Source: Phycisphaerales bacterium (GTDB taxonomy: Bacteria > Planctomycetota > Phycisphaerae > Phycisphaerales > UBA1924). Taken from it: DNA of 64,000 nt. Positions 17,171 to 26,860 of the stretch are shown in pieces. The notes below the pieces were generated by a model. It ran no database searches. It had not been told where the DNA came from and saw only the letters and a program-made list of their open reading frames with translations. The stretch is from assembly GCA_905339235.1 (NCBI GenBank), contig CAJPFG010000003.1, positions 226,314 through 290,313 of the forward strand. Reading direction: 5' to 3'. Position 1 is the stretch's first letter. Each line of letters begins with the position of its first letter. Position numbers and translations under genes: made by a program.

Positions 17171-17530
17171 CTACGCGCGGGCCACCCGCGGGCTGGGCTT
17201 CAGGCTCAGCGCGATGAACGGCAGCGCCAGGATGAGGTGAAGCCAGTTGTCCGCCGGGTTCAGGTGGAGGAGATCGACCACCGCCCGAACTCCCGCGAAG
17301 CCGAGCACCGCCACCAGCGCGTAGACGATCCCGAACACCAGCGAGACGACTCGCGCGACCGGGAGATCGGCGAATCCCGCGGCGAAGAGGCCCAGGCCCG
17401 AGAGCAGGTGCACCACGTTGTGGGCCGTGTTTACGTGAAATATCAGGACGCGCTCACCGTCGAGGAACCCCCATATCGCGATCAGAATGAACACGACCCC
17501 TGATACCCGCAGGAAGGAGTGGAGCGACAT
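17171..17530 (-). CDS. DUF4383 four-helix membrane protein
   Basis: 119 residues with four predicted membrane spans (FLRVSGVVFILIAIWGFL, NVVHLLSGLGLFAAGFA, VVSLVFGIVYALVAVLGF, LILALPFIALSL) and the family pattern NTAHNVVHLLSG and PADNWLHL. AGGAG lies 8 nt before ATG 17530. DUF4383 proteins are of unknown role. Here the gene sits downstream of a BON-domain gene on the same strand, which might suggest a stress-related pair. Confidence 0.85.
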   Translation of the reverse strand: MSLHSFLRVSGVVFILIAIWGFLDGERVLIFHVNTAHNVVHLLSGLGLFAAGFADLPVARVVSLVFGIVYALVAVLGFAGVRAVVDLLHLNPADNWLHLILALPFIALSLKPSPRVARA

Positions 17531-17568
17531 CGGTGATACTCCTATTAACGCGGAACACGGGAAGCCGT

Positions 17569-17590
17569 CCTCCCGGTGGGGACCGGGAGG
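17569..17590. other. GC-rich hairpin between BON and DUF4383 genes
   Basis: CCTCCCGGT-GGGG-ACCGGGAGG is a perfect 9-bp stem with a 4-nt loop, 45 bp beyond the BON gene stop on the minus strand. It has no T-tract, so it may be an mRNA-end stabiliser or weak terminator. Confidence 0.4.
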
Positions 17591-17635
17591 AAAGCAAGGT
17601 GGCGAGATCCCCAGCGCGGGGGTCCCGAGGGTTCT

Positions 17636-18634
17636 CTACTCGCGGCGCGCGCCGGCGCCCGTCTTCTGCTGGCTGCCGGGCGATCCGGAGGATTGTGCGT
17701 TCCCGCTCGCGCCCGTGGAACTCCGCTCGGAGCGCGACGAATCGGCCTTCTTGATCCGAACCTGATTCTCCACATCCTGCACGCCCGAAACTTCCGCCGC
17801 GATCTGCTCGATGCGGTGTTTGTCGCGTCGGTCTTCCACCTCGCCGGTCAGCACCACGACGGCCTCCTTCACCTTGACATCGACCTCGCCGGCATCGATG
17901 CCGTCGTCCATGATGCGCTCGCACACGTCCTCCTGAATGCGGTCGTCGGAGCGCTTGTAGCCCTTCGGCGCGGTGCCCCGGCGACGCTGGGCCGAGCGTC
18001 CCCAAGTCTCCTGGCTCGAGCGATCTCCTATCGTGCCGAACCGCGCCATCCCGCCTCGCTGCCGGCTCTCCTGCGAGTAGTCCGGATACCCGCCGCGAGC
18101 ATCGCCCCACTCGCCGAAACCGCCCTGGTCCGCGCTCCAGTGTCCCGGCCCGCGCTGCGCCCCTTGCTGGTACCCACCGTACTGCTCGCCGTATTCCTGG
18201 CCGCGCCAGTTCTGCTCGTTCCACGGTCTTGCCGGGCCGTAGGTGCCGCCCTGGCTTGGGTAGTAGTACGACTGGCCGTAGCCGGTGCCCTGCCCTTGGG
18301 CGCTCTGGCCGTAGCCGGATCCTTGCCCGATTGCGCCGCCGGAAGTGCCACCCCACGACTCGCCGAAGCGTCCCTGCCCGTATCCGCCGGGACCGTTACC
18401 GCTTCGCGAGGGGTAGCGTCCGTCGTCGTAATCTCGCGGCCTGCTTTCGGATCCGGGGCGCGCATATCCCACGTCGCCCTCCGAGGGGTACCTCGCGCCG
18501 TATCGGTCCTGGCTCTCCCAGCCGCGCCTCGAATCCCAGTCGAATCGCCCGCCCTGATTGCGTTCCCGCCAATCGCGGTCTTCGATCCGCTCGGCCGTGC
18601 GCTCGCCCTGCTCTCTGTTGTCGTAGTTCCGCAT
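17636..18634 (-). CDS. BON-domain protein with long Gly/Tyr/Gln-rich N-terminus
   Basis: 332 residues starting MRNYDNREQGERT at ATG 18634 (AAAGGA upstream). Residues 1-215 are low complexity, rich in Arg, Tyr, Gly, Gln and Asp with RYG, GYGQ and RDYDDGRYPSR motifs. A single BON domain lies at about 222-290 (KRSDDRIQEDVCERIMDDG, VKVKEAVVVLTGEVEDRRDKHRIEQIA, VSGVQDVENQVRI). The tail is Ser/Gly rich. BON domains bind phospholipid or polymer and occur in OsmY-like stress proteins. No signal peptide is seen, so this one may be cytoplasmic. Upstream, 18635-18798 holds no gene. Confidence 0.8.
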   Translation of the reverse strand: MRNYDNREQGERTAERIEDRDWRERNQGGRFDWDSRRGWESQDRYGARYPSEGDVGYARPGSESRPRDYDDGRYPSRSGNGPGGYGQGRFGESWGGTSGGAIGQGSGYGQSAQGQGTGYGQSYYYPSQGGTYGPARPWNEQNWRGQEYGEQYGGYQQGAQRGPGHWSADQGGFGEWGDARGGYPDYSQESRQRGGMARFGTIGDRSSQETWGRSAQRRRGTAPKGYKRSDDRIQEDVCERIMDDGIDAGEVDVKVKEAVVVLTGEVEDRRDKHRIEQIAAEVSGVQDVENQVRIKKADSSRSERSSTGASGNAQSSGSPGSQQKTGAGARRE

Positions 18635-18798
18635 AAATAAAGTCCTTTCGAGATCCCCAAAGTGGGCGGCAAAGGGGCCCGCGCGGACCAGTTTCATCGC
18701 CGCCCGACTCAAAGTGGGATCTCTGCATCACAGGTATCCGACCCAGATGAGCGGACGAACGGCTTTCGGCTGAAAGCGACTTAATGGCGCGACGCACC

Positions 18799-21700
18799 TC
18801 ACGCCTGCGCGGCCACGCCTACTTCCCCTTCGTGATCTGCCGGTGTTGTCGCGAGCGGCTGCGCTGTTTCACGCGCGCTCGCCGCCCGATGACCCAAATA
18901 CCGCCCGAGCGCCTGCACCGCCTGGTCCGCGCCGCGAAATACCGGGATGCCGCGTTCGCGGATCCGCTGGACCAGCGGCTCATACGCCGCGCCCGAATCC
19001 ACCGTCGCCGCGACCGGCTTGTCCGACGCCCCTGCGAGGCGGACCAGCATGTCCGCGATCGATTCGTGCTTTTCGATCTCGTCGGGAGTGGTCGCCAACG
19101 CGGGGGTCAGCGGCACCGCCGACACGAGCAGCGCGTCGATCTCTTCGCAATCCAGCAGGACCCTTGCCGCGGCCTCGTACGCCGCTTCGTTGGCCATCGG
19201 CGTGAGGTCCAAGGGGTTGCGCGCGTTCACCAGCCCCGCGAGGTGGTGCCGCCCGAGCACCTGCTCGATCTGGGCGCGGGTTTCTTCGGACAACTCCGGG
19301 AGTTGCAGTTCGTACCGGGGTCCGCGCACGCGATCCGCGATGCCGACGGTCTCGAATCCGGCATTCGAGACGGCCGCGAGCCTCGTCCCCCCGATGCGCT
19401 TGCCGTGGAATGCCGCCGACACGGCGAGCAGTTGCTCGAACTCGGCGAAGGAGTCGGCAACCAGCGCCCCCGCGGCGGTCGCGCCCGCTTCACAGATGTC
19501 GTAGTCCCCCGCAACGGACGCGGTGTGCCCCGCCGCGGCGTCGCGACCCTGGTCGGTGCGGCCCGCCTTGTAGAACACCACGCTCTTGCCGCCCTGGGTG
19601 ATCCGACGCACCGCCTGCAGCATCTCCAGCCCGTCAAGATCGTTGAATCCCTCGACGTAGACCCCGATCGTGTGGATGTCCGCGCGATCCCCCACCGCCC
19701 GCACCACGTCGGCGATCGTCAGGTCCGCCTGATTCCCGATCGACACCGTGATCCGCGGGTCCAGCGTCTGCAAGTTGCTCAAGCGCGTGATGATGAACGC
19801 CCCGCTCTGGGAGAGCAGCGCCACGCCGCGCCCCGGGGCCTGTCGCCGCGGGTCGAGTTTGTTCGCGGGGATGAAGAACGTGTCGTACTTCCCGGGGCGG
19901 GACTGCACACCCAGGCAGTTGGGCCCGAGCACCACGGGCCCGCCGCCCGGCGTGTCGCGCCCTCGCGCCAGCGACTCGCGCACGCGCCTCAGGATCTCCT
20001 CGCTGCCCCGCGTTTCGCCGGCGCCGCCGGGGATCACGATCGCCGAGCGCACGTTGCCCGAATCCACGCATTCGTCGATGATCCCGGGCAGGTGGTCCGC
20101 GGCGGTCGCGATCACCAGCAGGTCGGTTTCACCCGGCAGCGCTCCGATCGAAGGCACACACGCCACGCCGTCGATCGCGTCGTGCCCCGCCTTGACGACC
20201 CGCACGCTCGCGCGATCGAACCCGCACTCGATGATGTTGTTGAGGATGATCCGCCCGAAGTTGCGAGTCTGCGCCGAGACCCCCACCACCGCGATCGCCC
20301 GCGGCTCGAGCATGTGCCGGATGTGCTGGATGGGCCGCGCGCGCGGGCGCGGCGTGGCGGTCGCCAATCGCCCCCGCCCGTCCAGCGGCACCATGTGCTG
20401 CTGCCGGAACGCGAAGGGATTGACCTCGAGTTCCGCCATGTCCGGCCCGGTCGCGCCCCGGTCCACGCAGAAGCGCCGCGCCAGCGCAATGAACGCCCGG
20501 AAGCACCGCAGCAGTTCGCCGTCCGACACGATCCGCCGGTGACCCCGAGCCTGGCCTGAGATCATCTCGTACGCGGCCGTGCGGCGGAACAAGCCGAAGA
20601 ACTCCTCGGCCGTGGTCTCCGTGGCGACGGCCTTCGCGACCGCAACGCCGGGCCGCATGACGCGCGCGAGATACTCGGTATCAACCCCGCCCAGCCCGGC
20701 GGCGACGACCGGGCCGAACTCGCGCGTCGAACGGATGCCGACGAACAACTCCTCCCCAAGCCCCTGCCCGCCGCGCTCGACGCACTCCACAACCAGCACG
20801 CCATCGACCTTCGCCCCGCGCTGGCGGTGAAGGGCGATGAGCCGGTCGATCTCGCGCTTGACCATTTCGTACCGCTTGCCGCAGAAGACCACTCCCTTGG
20901 CGTCGGACTTGTGAACGACATCGGCGGACACGATCTTGAGCACCACCCGCTCACCGGGGAACCCGGCGAGGGCTTCTTCCGAGATCAGGTTGTCCACTCC
21001 CAGGAACACATGGTGCGGAGGCGAAATCGCGCCGACGAACTGCACGATCTGGTACACCTCGTGCTCGTACAACTGCCGCCGGCCCGACTCGTACACGTCG
21101 GCCAGCAGGCGCTCCACCGCGTGGGCTTCCGCCCCCGACAGCCGATCGTCGGCTTGGGAGGCATCAAACACCGGCCCGTCCGGTCGCTCGCCCGCGGCGA
21201 GGTGCTCGGGCTTGAGCGTGTCCACCCACTGCCGGACCGCGCGCGAGGACCCGCCGCGATCCAGCCCCTGGAGGTACGCCGCGGCGGCGCTCCGCCCAAA
21301 CCGAAACGCCCGCGTGTTGACTTCCACCACCTTCCCGCCCTTTGACGCGAACATCTCCGCGATCGATTTTTCCAGTTCGTCCACGCGCAAGCACAGAAAG
21401 TGCGACGCGGCACCAAGCATCACGAGGTTTCCCGAACGCCCCGAGCCCGCCGCCCGCGCCAGCCGATCCGCATCCACGATCACGTGGCGCGGCATCGCCG
21501 TGATCCGGTCTATCACCTGCTCCACCGGCGGGTAGTTGCCGATGTTCACGAACGCATTGGACGAGGCCACAACCACTCCCTCGGGCGACAGCATGTGGAC
21601 GTACCGCAGCGCCTCCAGCGGCTCGATCGCGACCAGCACATTCACGCGCCCCCCGGGGATGAGGTCCGAGTGAATCTCCTCCTCCCCGATCCGCAGGTGC

Positions 21701-21849
21701 GACTGCACCGCCCCGCCCCGCTGGCTCATCCCGTGCACCTCGGCCTGCTTCACGTGCATGCCGCGCGCCGCGGCGGCGCCCGAAATCGCCTTCGCGATCG
21801 TCAAGATCCCCTGCCCGCCGACCCCCGCCATCATCATGTCCTGTTGCAC
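18799..21849 (-). CDS. Fusion of 2-oxoacid oxidoreductase beta subunit with ADP-forming acyl-CoA synthetase
   Basis: 1016 residues. Residues 1-195 match the IorB/POR-gamma domain (MMMAGVGGQGILTIAKAIS, QAEVHGMSQRGGAVQSHLRIG). At about 250-500 is an ATP-grasp domain (VVLKIVSADVVHKSDAKGV, AELEVNPFAF). At about 520-640 is a CoA-binding Rossmann domain (AIAVVGVSAQTRNFGRIIL). The succinyl-CoA-ligase-like part follows (VVLGPNCLGV, VALLSQSGAF) with the phosphohistidine loop AAAGHTASVAGD, and a last CoA-ligase domain. The chain could take an acyl-CoA made by IorAB and convert it to acid plus ATP. The start is GTG with AGGAG 6 nt upstream, 12 bp after iorA. The ATP-grasp (beta-type) part precedes the alpha-type part, the reverse of the common bacterial fusion. 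Confidence 0.88.
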   Translation of the reverse strand: MQQDMMMAGVGGQGILTIAKAISGAAAARGMHVKQAEVHGMSQRGGAVQSHLRIGEEEIHSDLIPGGRVNVLVAIEPLEALRYVHMLSPEGVVVASSNAFVNIGNYPPVEQVIDRITAMPRHVIVDADRLARAAGSGRSGNLVMLGAASHFLCLRVDELEKSIAEMFASKGGKVVEVNTRAFRFGRSAAAAYLQGLDRGGSSRAVRQWVDTLKPEHLAAGERPDGPVFDASQADDRLSGAEAHAVERLLADVYESGRRQLYEHEVYQIVQFVGAISPPHHVFLGVDNLISEEALAGFPGERVVLKIVSADVVHKSDAKGVVFCGKRYEMVKREIDRLIALHRQRGAKVDGVLVVECVERGGQGLGEELFVGIRSTREFGPVVAAGLGGVDTEYLARVMRPGVAVAKAVATETTAEEFFGLFRRTAAYEMISGQARGHRRIVSDGELLRCFRAFIALARRFCVDRGATGPDMAELEVNPFAFRQQHMVPLDGRGRLATATPRPRARPIQHIRHMLEPRAIAVVGVSAQTRNFGRIILNNIIECGFDRASVRVVKAGHDAIDGVACVPSIGALPGETDLLVIATAADHLPGIIDECVDSGNVRSAIVIPGGAGETRGSEEILRRVRESLARGRDTPGGGPVVLGPNCLGVQSRPGKYDTFFIPANKLDPRRQAPGRGVALLSQSGAFIITRLSNLQTLDPRITVSIGNQADLTIADVVRAVGDRADIHTIGVYVEGFNDLDGLEMLQAVRRITQGGKSVVFYKAGRTDQGRDAAAGHTASVAGDYDICEAGATAAGALVADSFAEFEQLLAVSAAFHGKRIGGTRLAAVSNAGFETVGIADRVRGPRYELQLPELSEETRAQIEQVLGRHHLAGLVNARNPLDLTPMANEAAYEAAARVLLDCEEIDALLVSAVPLTPALATTPDEIEKHESIADMLVRLAGASDKPVAATVDSGAAYEPLVQRIRERGIPVFRGADQAVQALGRYLGHRAASARETAQPLATTPADHEGEVGVAAQA

Positions 21850-21861
21850 GGGCGACTCCTG

Positions 21862-23580
21862 TTAATCCGGCCGGGCGTGGACCGTCAGGGGCGTGCACTC
21901 GCACGCCGGTGTGCACGCCGGCTCCTTGCCCTTGCGCTTGACGTGGATGCACGCGCGGCGCGGCACGATCACGCTCAGCCCGCGATACTCGATCTCACGC
22001 CGGATCAGCGCCACGTTGGCCGCGTGGTTCTTCGGAAGCGGGTCGATCACGTGAAGATGGTCCGGGTGCACTCCCAGCCCGCGGATCACGGCGATCAACT
22101 GCTCGCCGCAGCACATCGAATCCTGTGTCCCGGTCATCCCCACCGTCGCGTTGTCGAGCACGAACACGGTCATGTTGGCGTTGGCCCGGGCCGCCCCGAT
22201 CAGCGGCGTCATCCCCGAGTGCGCAAACGTCGAGTCGCCGATCGTGCAGATCACCGGGTGCGCCCCGGCCTGCACCGCGCCGTGCGCCATCGCGATCGAT
22301 GCCCCCATGTCCACGCACGAGTGCACCGCGCGGAACGGCGGGGCAACCCCCAGGGCGTAGCACCCGATGTCGCTGAACATGTACGCGTGGCCCAGCGGCG
22401 CCGCGGCCTCCACGATCGCCTTGAAACTGTCCGCGTGCGGACAGCCCTTGCACAACTGCGGCGGTCGGGCCGCGAGCCCCTCGAGCGGGAACGCCGGGCT
22501 CACGTAGGGCACTCCCAGCGCCGCCGCCACGCTGTCGGGGGTCAGTTCCCCGTCGAGCGGAGTATCACCGGTCAGCCTTCCCCGGATCGACTTTCCCGGT
22601 ATACCCAGCAGCCCGTTCAGCCGGCGCTCGATGAACGGGTATCCATCCTCGAACACCAGGATCTGATCGCAGTGGTCCACCAAGGCGCGGACTTGCGCCA
22701 CCGGCAGCGGGTACCGGCCGATTTGGAGCGTCGAATCGTCATCCCCCGCGCCAAGGACCTCGCCCACGTAGTTGCCGGCGATGCCCGCGGCGATGATCCC
22801 TCGCTTCCCCGCCAAGCGCAGCCGGTTCGCGGGTGATTCCTCCGAATCTCGCAGCAACCGCGGCTGGAGATCGAGCAGGCGCCGATATCTCCGCCGCGCA
22901 TTCGTGGGCACGAGCACCCAGTCGTTGGGCTCCGGTCTTGGATATTCGCGGTGGGCCTGTCCGTTCGGAGGTGTGCCCGTCGCGGAGAGATCCCGGAGCG
23001 CGACATTCGCCCGGCTGTGGCATAGGCGCGTCACCATCCTCACCATCACCGGCAGCCCCACGCGTTCCGAGTAATCGAACGCCTCGATCACCATCTCGTA
23101 GGTCTGCTGCTGGGTGCCGGGCTCGAAGAGCGGCAACTGCGCGAACTCGTGGAAGTATCGAGTATCCTGCTCGTTCTGCGAGGAGTGCATTCCCGGATCA
23201 TCCGCGACGATCAGGACCAGTCCGGCGTTGACCCCCGTGGCCGCGGAACTCATGAACGGGTCCGCCGCGACGTTCAGCCCGACGTGCTTCATGCTGACCA
23301 ACGCGCGGCGGCCGGCGTAGGACATTCCCAGGGCTTCCTCATACGCGACCTTCTCATTGGCGGACCACAGGGCGCTGATCCCGGCTGCGCTTCCCAGTTG
23401 GCGGACATGCTCCTCGACACACTCGAAAATCTCGGTGGCCGGCGTTCCCGGATACGAGAAGACCCCACCGATCCCGGCGTCGATGGCGCCCCGGGCCGCG
23501 GCCTCGTCGCCCAGCAGCAACTCAGCCTTCACTCCTGTGCCTGACGTGCTGGAAAGCCCGGATGTCCGTATTGATGACAT
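21862..23580 (-). CDS. iorA: Indolepyruvate-type 2-oxoacid oxidoreductase alpha subunit, no ferredoxin domain
   Basis: 572 residues. The N-terminal pyrimidine-binding domain has AELLLGDEAAARGAIDAG and VFSYPGTPATEIFE. The TPP domain has CKGCPHADSF and TIGDSTFAHSGMTPLIGAA with NATVGMTG. It oxidises arylpyruvates or similar 2-oxoacids to acyl-CoA with the beta subunit encoded directly downstream. Classical IorA ends with a two-[4Fe-4S] ferredoxin domain. Here the chain ends shortly after IVPRRACIHVKRKGKEPAC with only CTPACEC, so that domain is missing and a separate electron carrier must be used. ATG 23580 has TAGGA upstream. Confidence 0.9.
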   Translation of the reverse strand: MSSIRTSGLSSTSGTGVKAELLLGDEAAARGAIDAGIGGVFSYPGTPATEIFECVEEHVRQLGSAAGISALWSANEKVAYEEALGMSYAGRRALVSMKHVGLNVAADPFMSSAATGVNAGLVLIVADDPGMHSSQNEQDTRYFHEFAQLPLFEPGTQQQTYEMVIEAFDYSERVGLPVMVRMVTRLCHSRANVALRDLSATGTPPNGQAHREYPRPEPNDWVLVPTNARRRYRRLLDLQPRLLRDSEESPANRLRLAGKRGIIAAGIAGNYVGEVLGAGDDDSTLQIGRYPLPVAQVRALVDHCDQILVFEDGYPFIERRLNGLLGIPGKSIRGRLTGDTPLDGELTPDSVAAALGVPYVSPAFPLEGLAARPPQLCKGCPHADSFKAIVEAAAPLGHAYMFSDIGCYALGVAPPFRAVHSCVDMGASIAMAHGAVQAGAHPVICTIGDSTFAHSGMTPLIGAARANANMTVFVLDNATVGMTGTQDSMCCGEQLIAVIRGLGVHPDHLHVIDPLPKNHAANVALIRREIEYRGLSVIVPRRACIHVKRKGKEPACTPACECTPLTVHARPD

Positions 23581-23639
23581 GCGTATCCTATATTAGCCGC
23601 GCTTCTCGCGCCGGGGTGCCGGGTTGGAGTCCCGGAGCC

Positions 23640-23653
23640 TGAAAGCGTTTACA
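23640..23653 (+). promoter_or_regulatory. cre-like LacI-family operator A
   Basis: TGAAAGCGTTTACA matches the LacI/CcpA-type consensus TGWNANCGNTNWCA fully. It lies 25 bp before the ATG of the discoidin glycosidase gene. No convincing -35/-10 pair was found for this site. The same 14-mer is repeated in front of the gene at 29422. Confidence 0.75.
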
Positions 23654-23678
23654 CTTCCTCGTCCGTACGGAGCGACGA

Positions 23679-26600
23679 ATGCTCACCCTCCGCACCCGGT
23701 TCTCCTTCCTCCCCCTCGCCGCGGCGTGGTCGGTCTGCCCGGCCCAGCCGCTCGACTCCGATCCCTTCAACTCGCCAGACGGCTGGAGGATGATCACGTC
23801 AGACGGCGTTCGACTTCAAATCGCGGCCGACCCCGGCCCGCGCGGCGAGGCTCTGCGGCTGGACTACGAGTTCGTGACCGGCGCCGGTTTCTGCCTCATC
23901 CAGCGCGACTGCGCGATGCCGCTCCCGGACAACTTCGAGTTCGCGCTGCGCGTTCGCGGCGAGGGGCCGGCCAACAACCTCGAGTTCAAACTCCTCGACG
24001 CCGCCGGCGACAGCGTGTGGTGGGTCAACCGGCGCGCGTTCGAATGGCCGCGGGACTGGACCAGGCTTTCCAACAAGAAGCGCCGCTTCGAGTTCGCCTG
24101 GGGTCCGTCGGGCGGGGCGCCGCTCACGGCGATTTCCAAGATCGAGTTCGCCATCGCCAGCAACTCGGGCGGCAAGGGCAGCGTGTGGCTCGACGATCTC
24201 ACGTTCCGCGAACTGCCCGCGAAACGCGACACGACCGGCAAGGCCCTCGTCGCAGCGTCATCCAGCACCGACGGGGCCCACGCCCCACTCCTCGCCCATG
24301 ACGGCGACGAGACGACATCCTGGCGATGCGACGCCGGGGCATCGGAGCAGTGGATCTCGCTCTCTCCCCCCGCCGGGGCGGAGTTCGGCGGGGTGGTGGC
24401 GGAGTGGGAGCCCGGCGCCGCGCCCTTGCAGGCCCGGCTGGAGACTTCCGACGACGGCGTGCTCTGGACAGCCCTCGCGCCTGCGCGCGACGTGTGGTCC
24501 GACCGCTCCGTGTTCATCACGCCCGATGCCGAATCGCGCCACGTGCGGCTGGTCGTACGCGGCCGCGCGCAACACCCGCAGGTCGGCCTGCGCGAGATGA
24601 TGGTGCGCGAACCGGACTTCGGCGCCACGCCCAACGCCGCGATCGCCTCGATCGCGAAGGCATCGCCCAAGGGCCGGTTTCCCCGCCATTTTCTGCAGCA
24701 GCAGTGCTACTGGACCATCCTCGGCGCCGACGGCGATGACATCGAGGCCCTTCTGAACGAGGACGGCGCCCTCGAGGTCGGCAAGCGCGGCTTCACGATC
24801 GAGCCGTTCGTGCTCACCGGCGAGACGGCGCTCTCCTGGGCCGACGGCTCCCACGCTCAGTCCCTGCAGAACGGTCGCCTCCCCATCCCCACCGTGACCC
24901 GCCGACACCCGACGCTCGATCTTGAAATCTCGCCCTTCGTCGATGGTACACCGGACCAGTCAACCCTCATCGCGACCTACCGCCTGCGAAATACGGGCGC
25001 CGACATGCTTAACGCCCGACTCGCGCTCGCCGTCCGGCCCTTCCAGGTCAACCCCTCGTGGCAGCGCCTCAACTTCGAAGGCGGAGTCTCCCCAATCCGC
25101 ACGATCACGCCCTTGAAAGAGCAAGGCGGCCTGGTGATCAACGAGCGCGCCCGGGTGCTCGCCCTCACTCCCGGCGCTTCGATCTACACATCCACCTTCG
25201 ACGGCGGTGACATCGCCGAGCGGCTCGCCTCCGGCATCGCCCTTTCGACGGGCGACGTGGCCGACGGGCAGGATCTCGCCTCGGGCGCCTTGCTCTTCGA
25301 TCTCGCGCTCGCCCCCGGTGAAAGCCGGGAAGTTGTCCTGGCCTGCCCACTTGGCTCCGCCGCGAATTTCGTTCTGCCCGACTCAACCGACGCCGCCGCA
25401 TGGGCCGCGGAGAAACGCGCGGCCGTTTCCGCCCTGTGGCAGGAAAAAGTCTCTCGCGTCTCTCTCAACCTTCCCGCCGCAGACCAGTGGATCGCCGACA
25501 CGTTCCACAGCCAGATCGCCTGCATCCTGATCAACCGCGACGGCCCCGCCATCCAACCCGGGTCCCGCTCCTACGAACGATCCTGGGCCCGCGACGGTTC
25601 CATGACCTCCGCCGCGCTTCTCGAGTGCGGCCACCCCGAAGAGGTCCGCGCCTGGATCGACTGGTTCGGGTCCCGCATCTTCGAGAGCGGCAAGGTCCCC
25701 TGCGTCGTGGACCGCCGCGGGCCCGACCCGGTCCCCGAGCACGACAGCCACGGCCAGTACATCTGGGCGGTAGCCAACTACTACCGCCACACGCGCGATG
25801 CCGGATTCCTCAGCGACCACTGGCCGCGCGTCCAGCGCGTGGTCGCCTACATCCAGTCGCTGCGCTCCCAGCGCATGACCCCCGAGTACCTGGCGGACGA
25901 TACCAAACGCGCCTTCTACGGCCTGGTTCCCGAGTCCATCAGCCACGAGGGGTACTCGGCCAAGCCCATGCACTCGTACTGGGACGATTTCTTCGTGCTG
26001 CTGGGGCTGAAGGAGGCCGCGTACCTCGCGTCGGCCGCGGGCGATGAACCCCGCGCCCGTGACTACGCCAAACTCGCGGCGGAGTTCCGCGCCTGCCTCT
26101 ACGACTCGATCCAGCGCACACAACTCGCCCGCAAGATCAACTACATTCCCGGCTGCGTGGAACTGGGCGACTTCGATTCCACCTCCACCACGATCTCCCT
26201 CTTCCCCTGCGACGAACTCGCGCACGCGCCGCGCGAGTCCCTGCAGAATACCTTCGAGCGGTACTGGGAGTTCTTCGACGCACGCCGCCGGCCCGACTCG
26301 GCGTGGGATGCGTACACGCCCTACGAGATCCGGCACGTTGGCGCGTTCATCCGCCTGGGCCAGCCCGAGCGCGCGTACGAACTCCTCAAGTGGTTCCGCA
26401 CCCACCAGCGGCCCCAAGGCTGGAATCACTGGGCCGAGGTCGTGTGGAACGACCCCCACGCGCCGCGATTCATTGGAGACATGCCGCACACCTGGGTCGG
26501 CTCCGACTACCTCAACGCCGTCCGCTCGATCTTCATCTACGAGCAGGGCGATGCGCTCGTCGCGTTCGCCGGGGTCCCCGGCGATTGGATCGTCTCCGGC

Positions 26601-26810
26601 GAACCCATCGCCGCGTCGGGTTTCGTCACCCAGTACGGCACGTTCGACGGTTCGCTGCGCCGCGCGGGCAACGAAGTGCGAGCCCGCATCGCCGGTACCT
26701 TGAAACTCCCGCCGGGCGGCATCATCGTGCCCGCGCCTCCCGGTTGTCTCGGTGAGGCCGTGATCGTGCGCTCGCTCCCCGCCGAGGTATCGTTCCAGAC
26801 AGTCCGCTGA
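23679..26810 (+). CDS. Secreted discoidin-domain glycosidase with (alpha/alpha)6 catalytic domain
   Basis: 1043 residues with a signal peptide. Residues about 25-185 form a CBM-like beta domain (SDPFNSPDGWRMITSDG ... GSVWLDDLTF). About 188-312 is an F5/8-type C (discoidin) domain (ASSSTDGAHAPLLAHDGDETTSWR, HVRLVVRG). A beta-sandwich follows. The C-terminal half (about 590-960) is a six-hairpin toroid with SYERSWARDGSMTSAALLE, DSHGQYIWAVANYYRHT and SYWDDFFVLLGLKEA. The acids in WARDGS and YWDDF are candidate catalytic residues. It most likely trims a polysaccharide outside the cytoplasmic membrane. Operator A puts it in the LacI regulon, and the GH1 gene follows 50 bp later. The CAZy family is not recognised. 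Confidence 0.75.
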   Translation: MLTLRTRFSFLPLAAAWSVCPAQPLDSDPFNSPDGWRMITSDGVRLQIAADPGPRGEALRLDYEFVTGAGFCLIQRDCAMPLPDNFEFALRVRGEGPANNLEFKLLDAAGDSVWWVNRRAFEWPRDWTRLSNKKRRFEFAWGPSGGAPLTAISKIEFAIASNSGGKGSVWLDDLTFRELPAKRDTTGKALVAASSSTDGAHAPLLAHDGDETTSWRCDAGASEQWISLSPPAGAEFGGVVAEWEPGAAPLQARLETSDDGVLWTALAPARDVWSDRSVFITPDAESRHVRLVVRGRAQHPQVGLREMMVREPDFGATPNAAIASIAKASPKGRFPRHFLQQQCYWTILGADGDDIEALLNEDGALEVGKRGFTIEPFVLTGETALSWADGSHAQSLQNGRLPIPTVTRRHPTLDLEISPFVDGTPDQSTLIATYRLRNTGADMLNARLALAVRPFQVNPSWQRLNFEGGVSPIRTITPLKEQGGLVINERARVLALTPGASIYTSTFDGGDIAERLASGIALSTGDVADGQDLASGALLFDLALAPGESREVVLACPLGSAANFVLPDSTDAAAWAAEKRAAVSALWQEKVSRVSLNLPAADQWIADTFHSQIACILINRDGPAIQPGSRSYERSWARDGSMTSAALLECGHPEEVRAWIDWFGSRIFESGKVPCVVDRRGPDPVPEHDSHGQYIWAVANYYRHTRDAGFLSDHWPRVQRVVAYIQSLRSQRMTPEYLADDTKRAFYGLVPESISHEGYSAKPMHSYWDDFFVLLGLKEAAYLASAAGDEPRARDYAKLAAEFRACLYDSIQRTQLARKINYIPGCVELGDFDSTSTTISLFPCDELAHAPRESLQNTFERYWEFFDARRRPDSAWDAYTPYEIRHVGAFIRLGQPERAYELLKWFRTHQRPQGWNHWAEVVWNDPHAPRFIGDMPHTWVGSDYLNAVRSIFIYEQGDALVAFAGVPGDWIVSGEPIAASGFVTQYGTFDGSLRRAGNEVRARIAGTLKLPPGGIIVPAPPGCLGEAVIVRSLPAEVSFQTVR

Positions 26811-26860
26811 GCCTTGCCCGCACTCGTACCGTGCCGCAAGGACCTCCGAAAGGGATCAGC

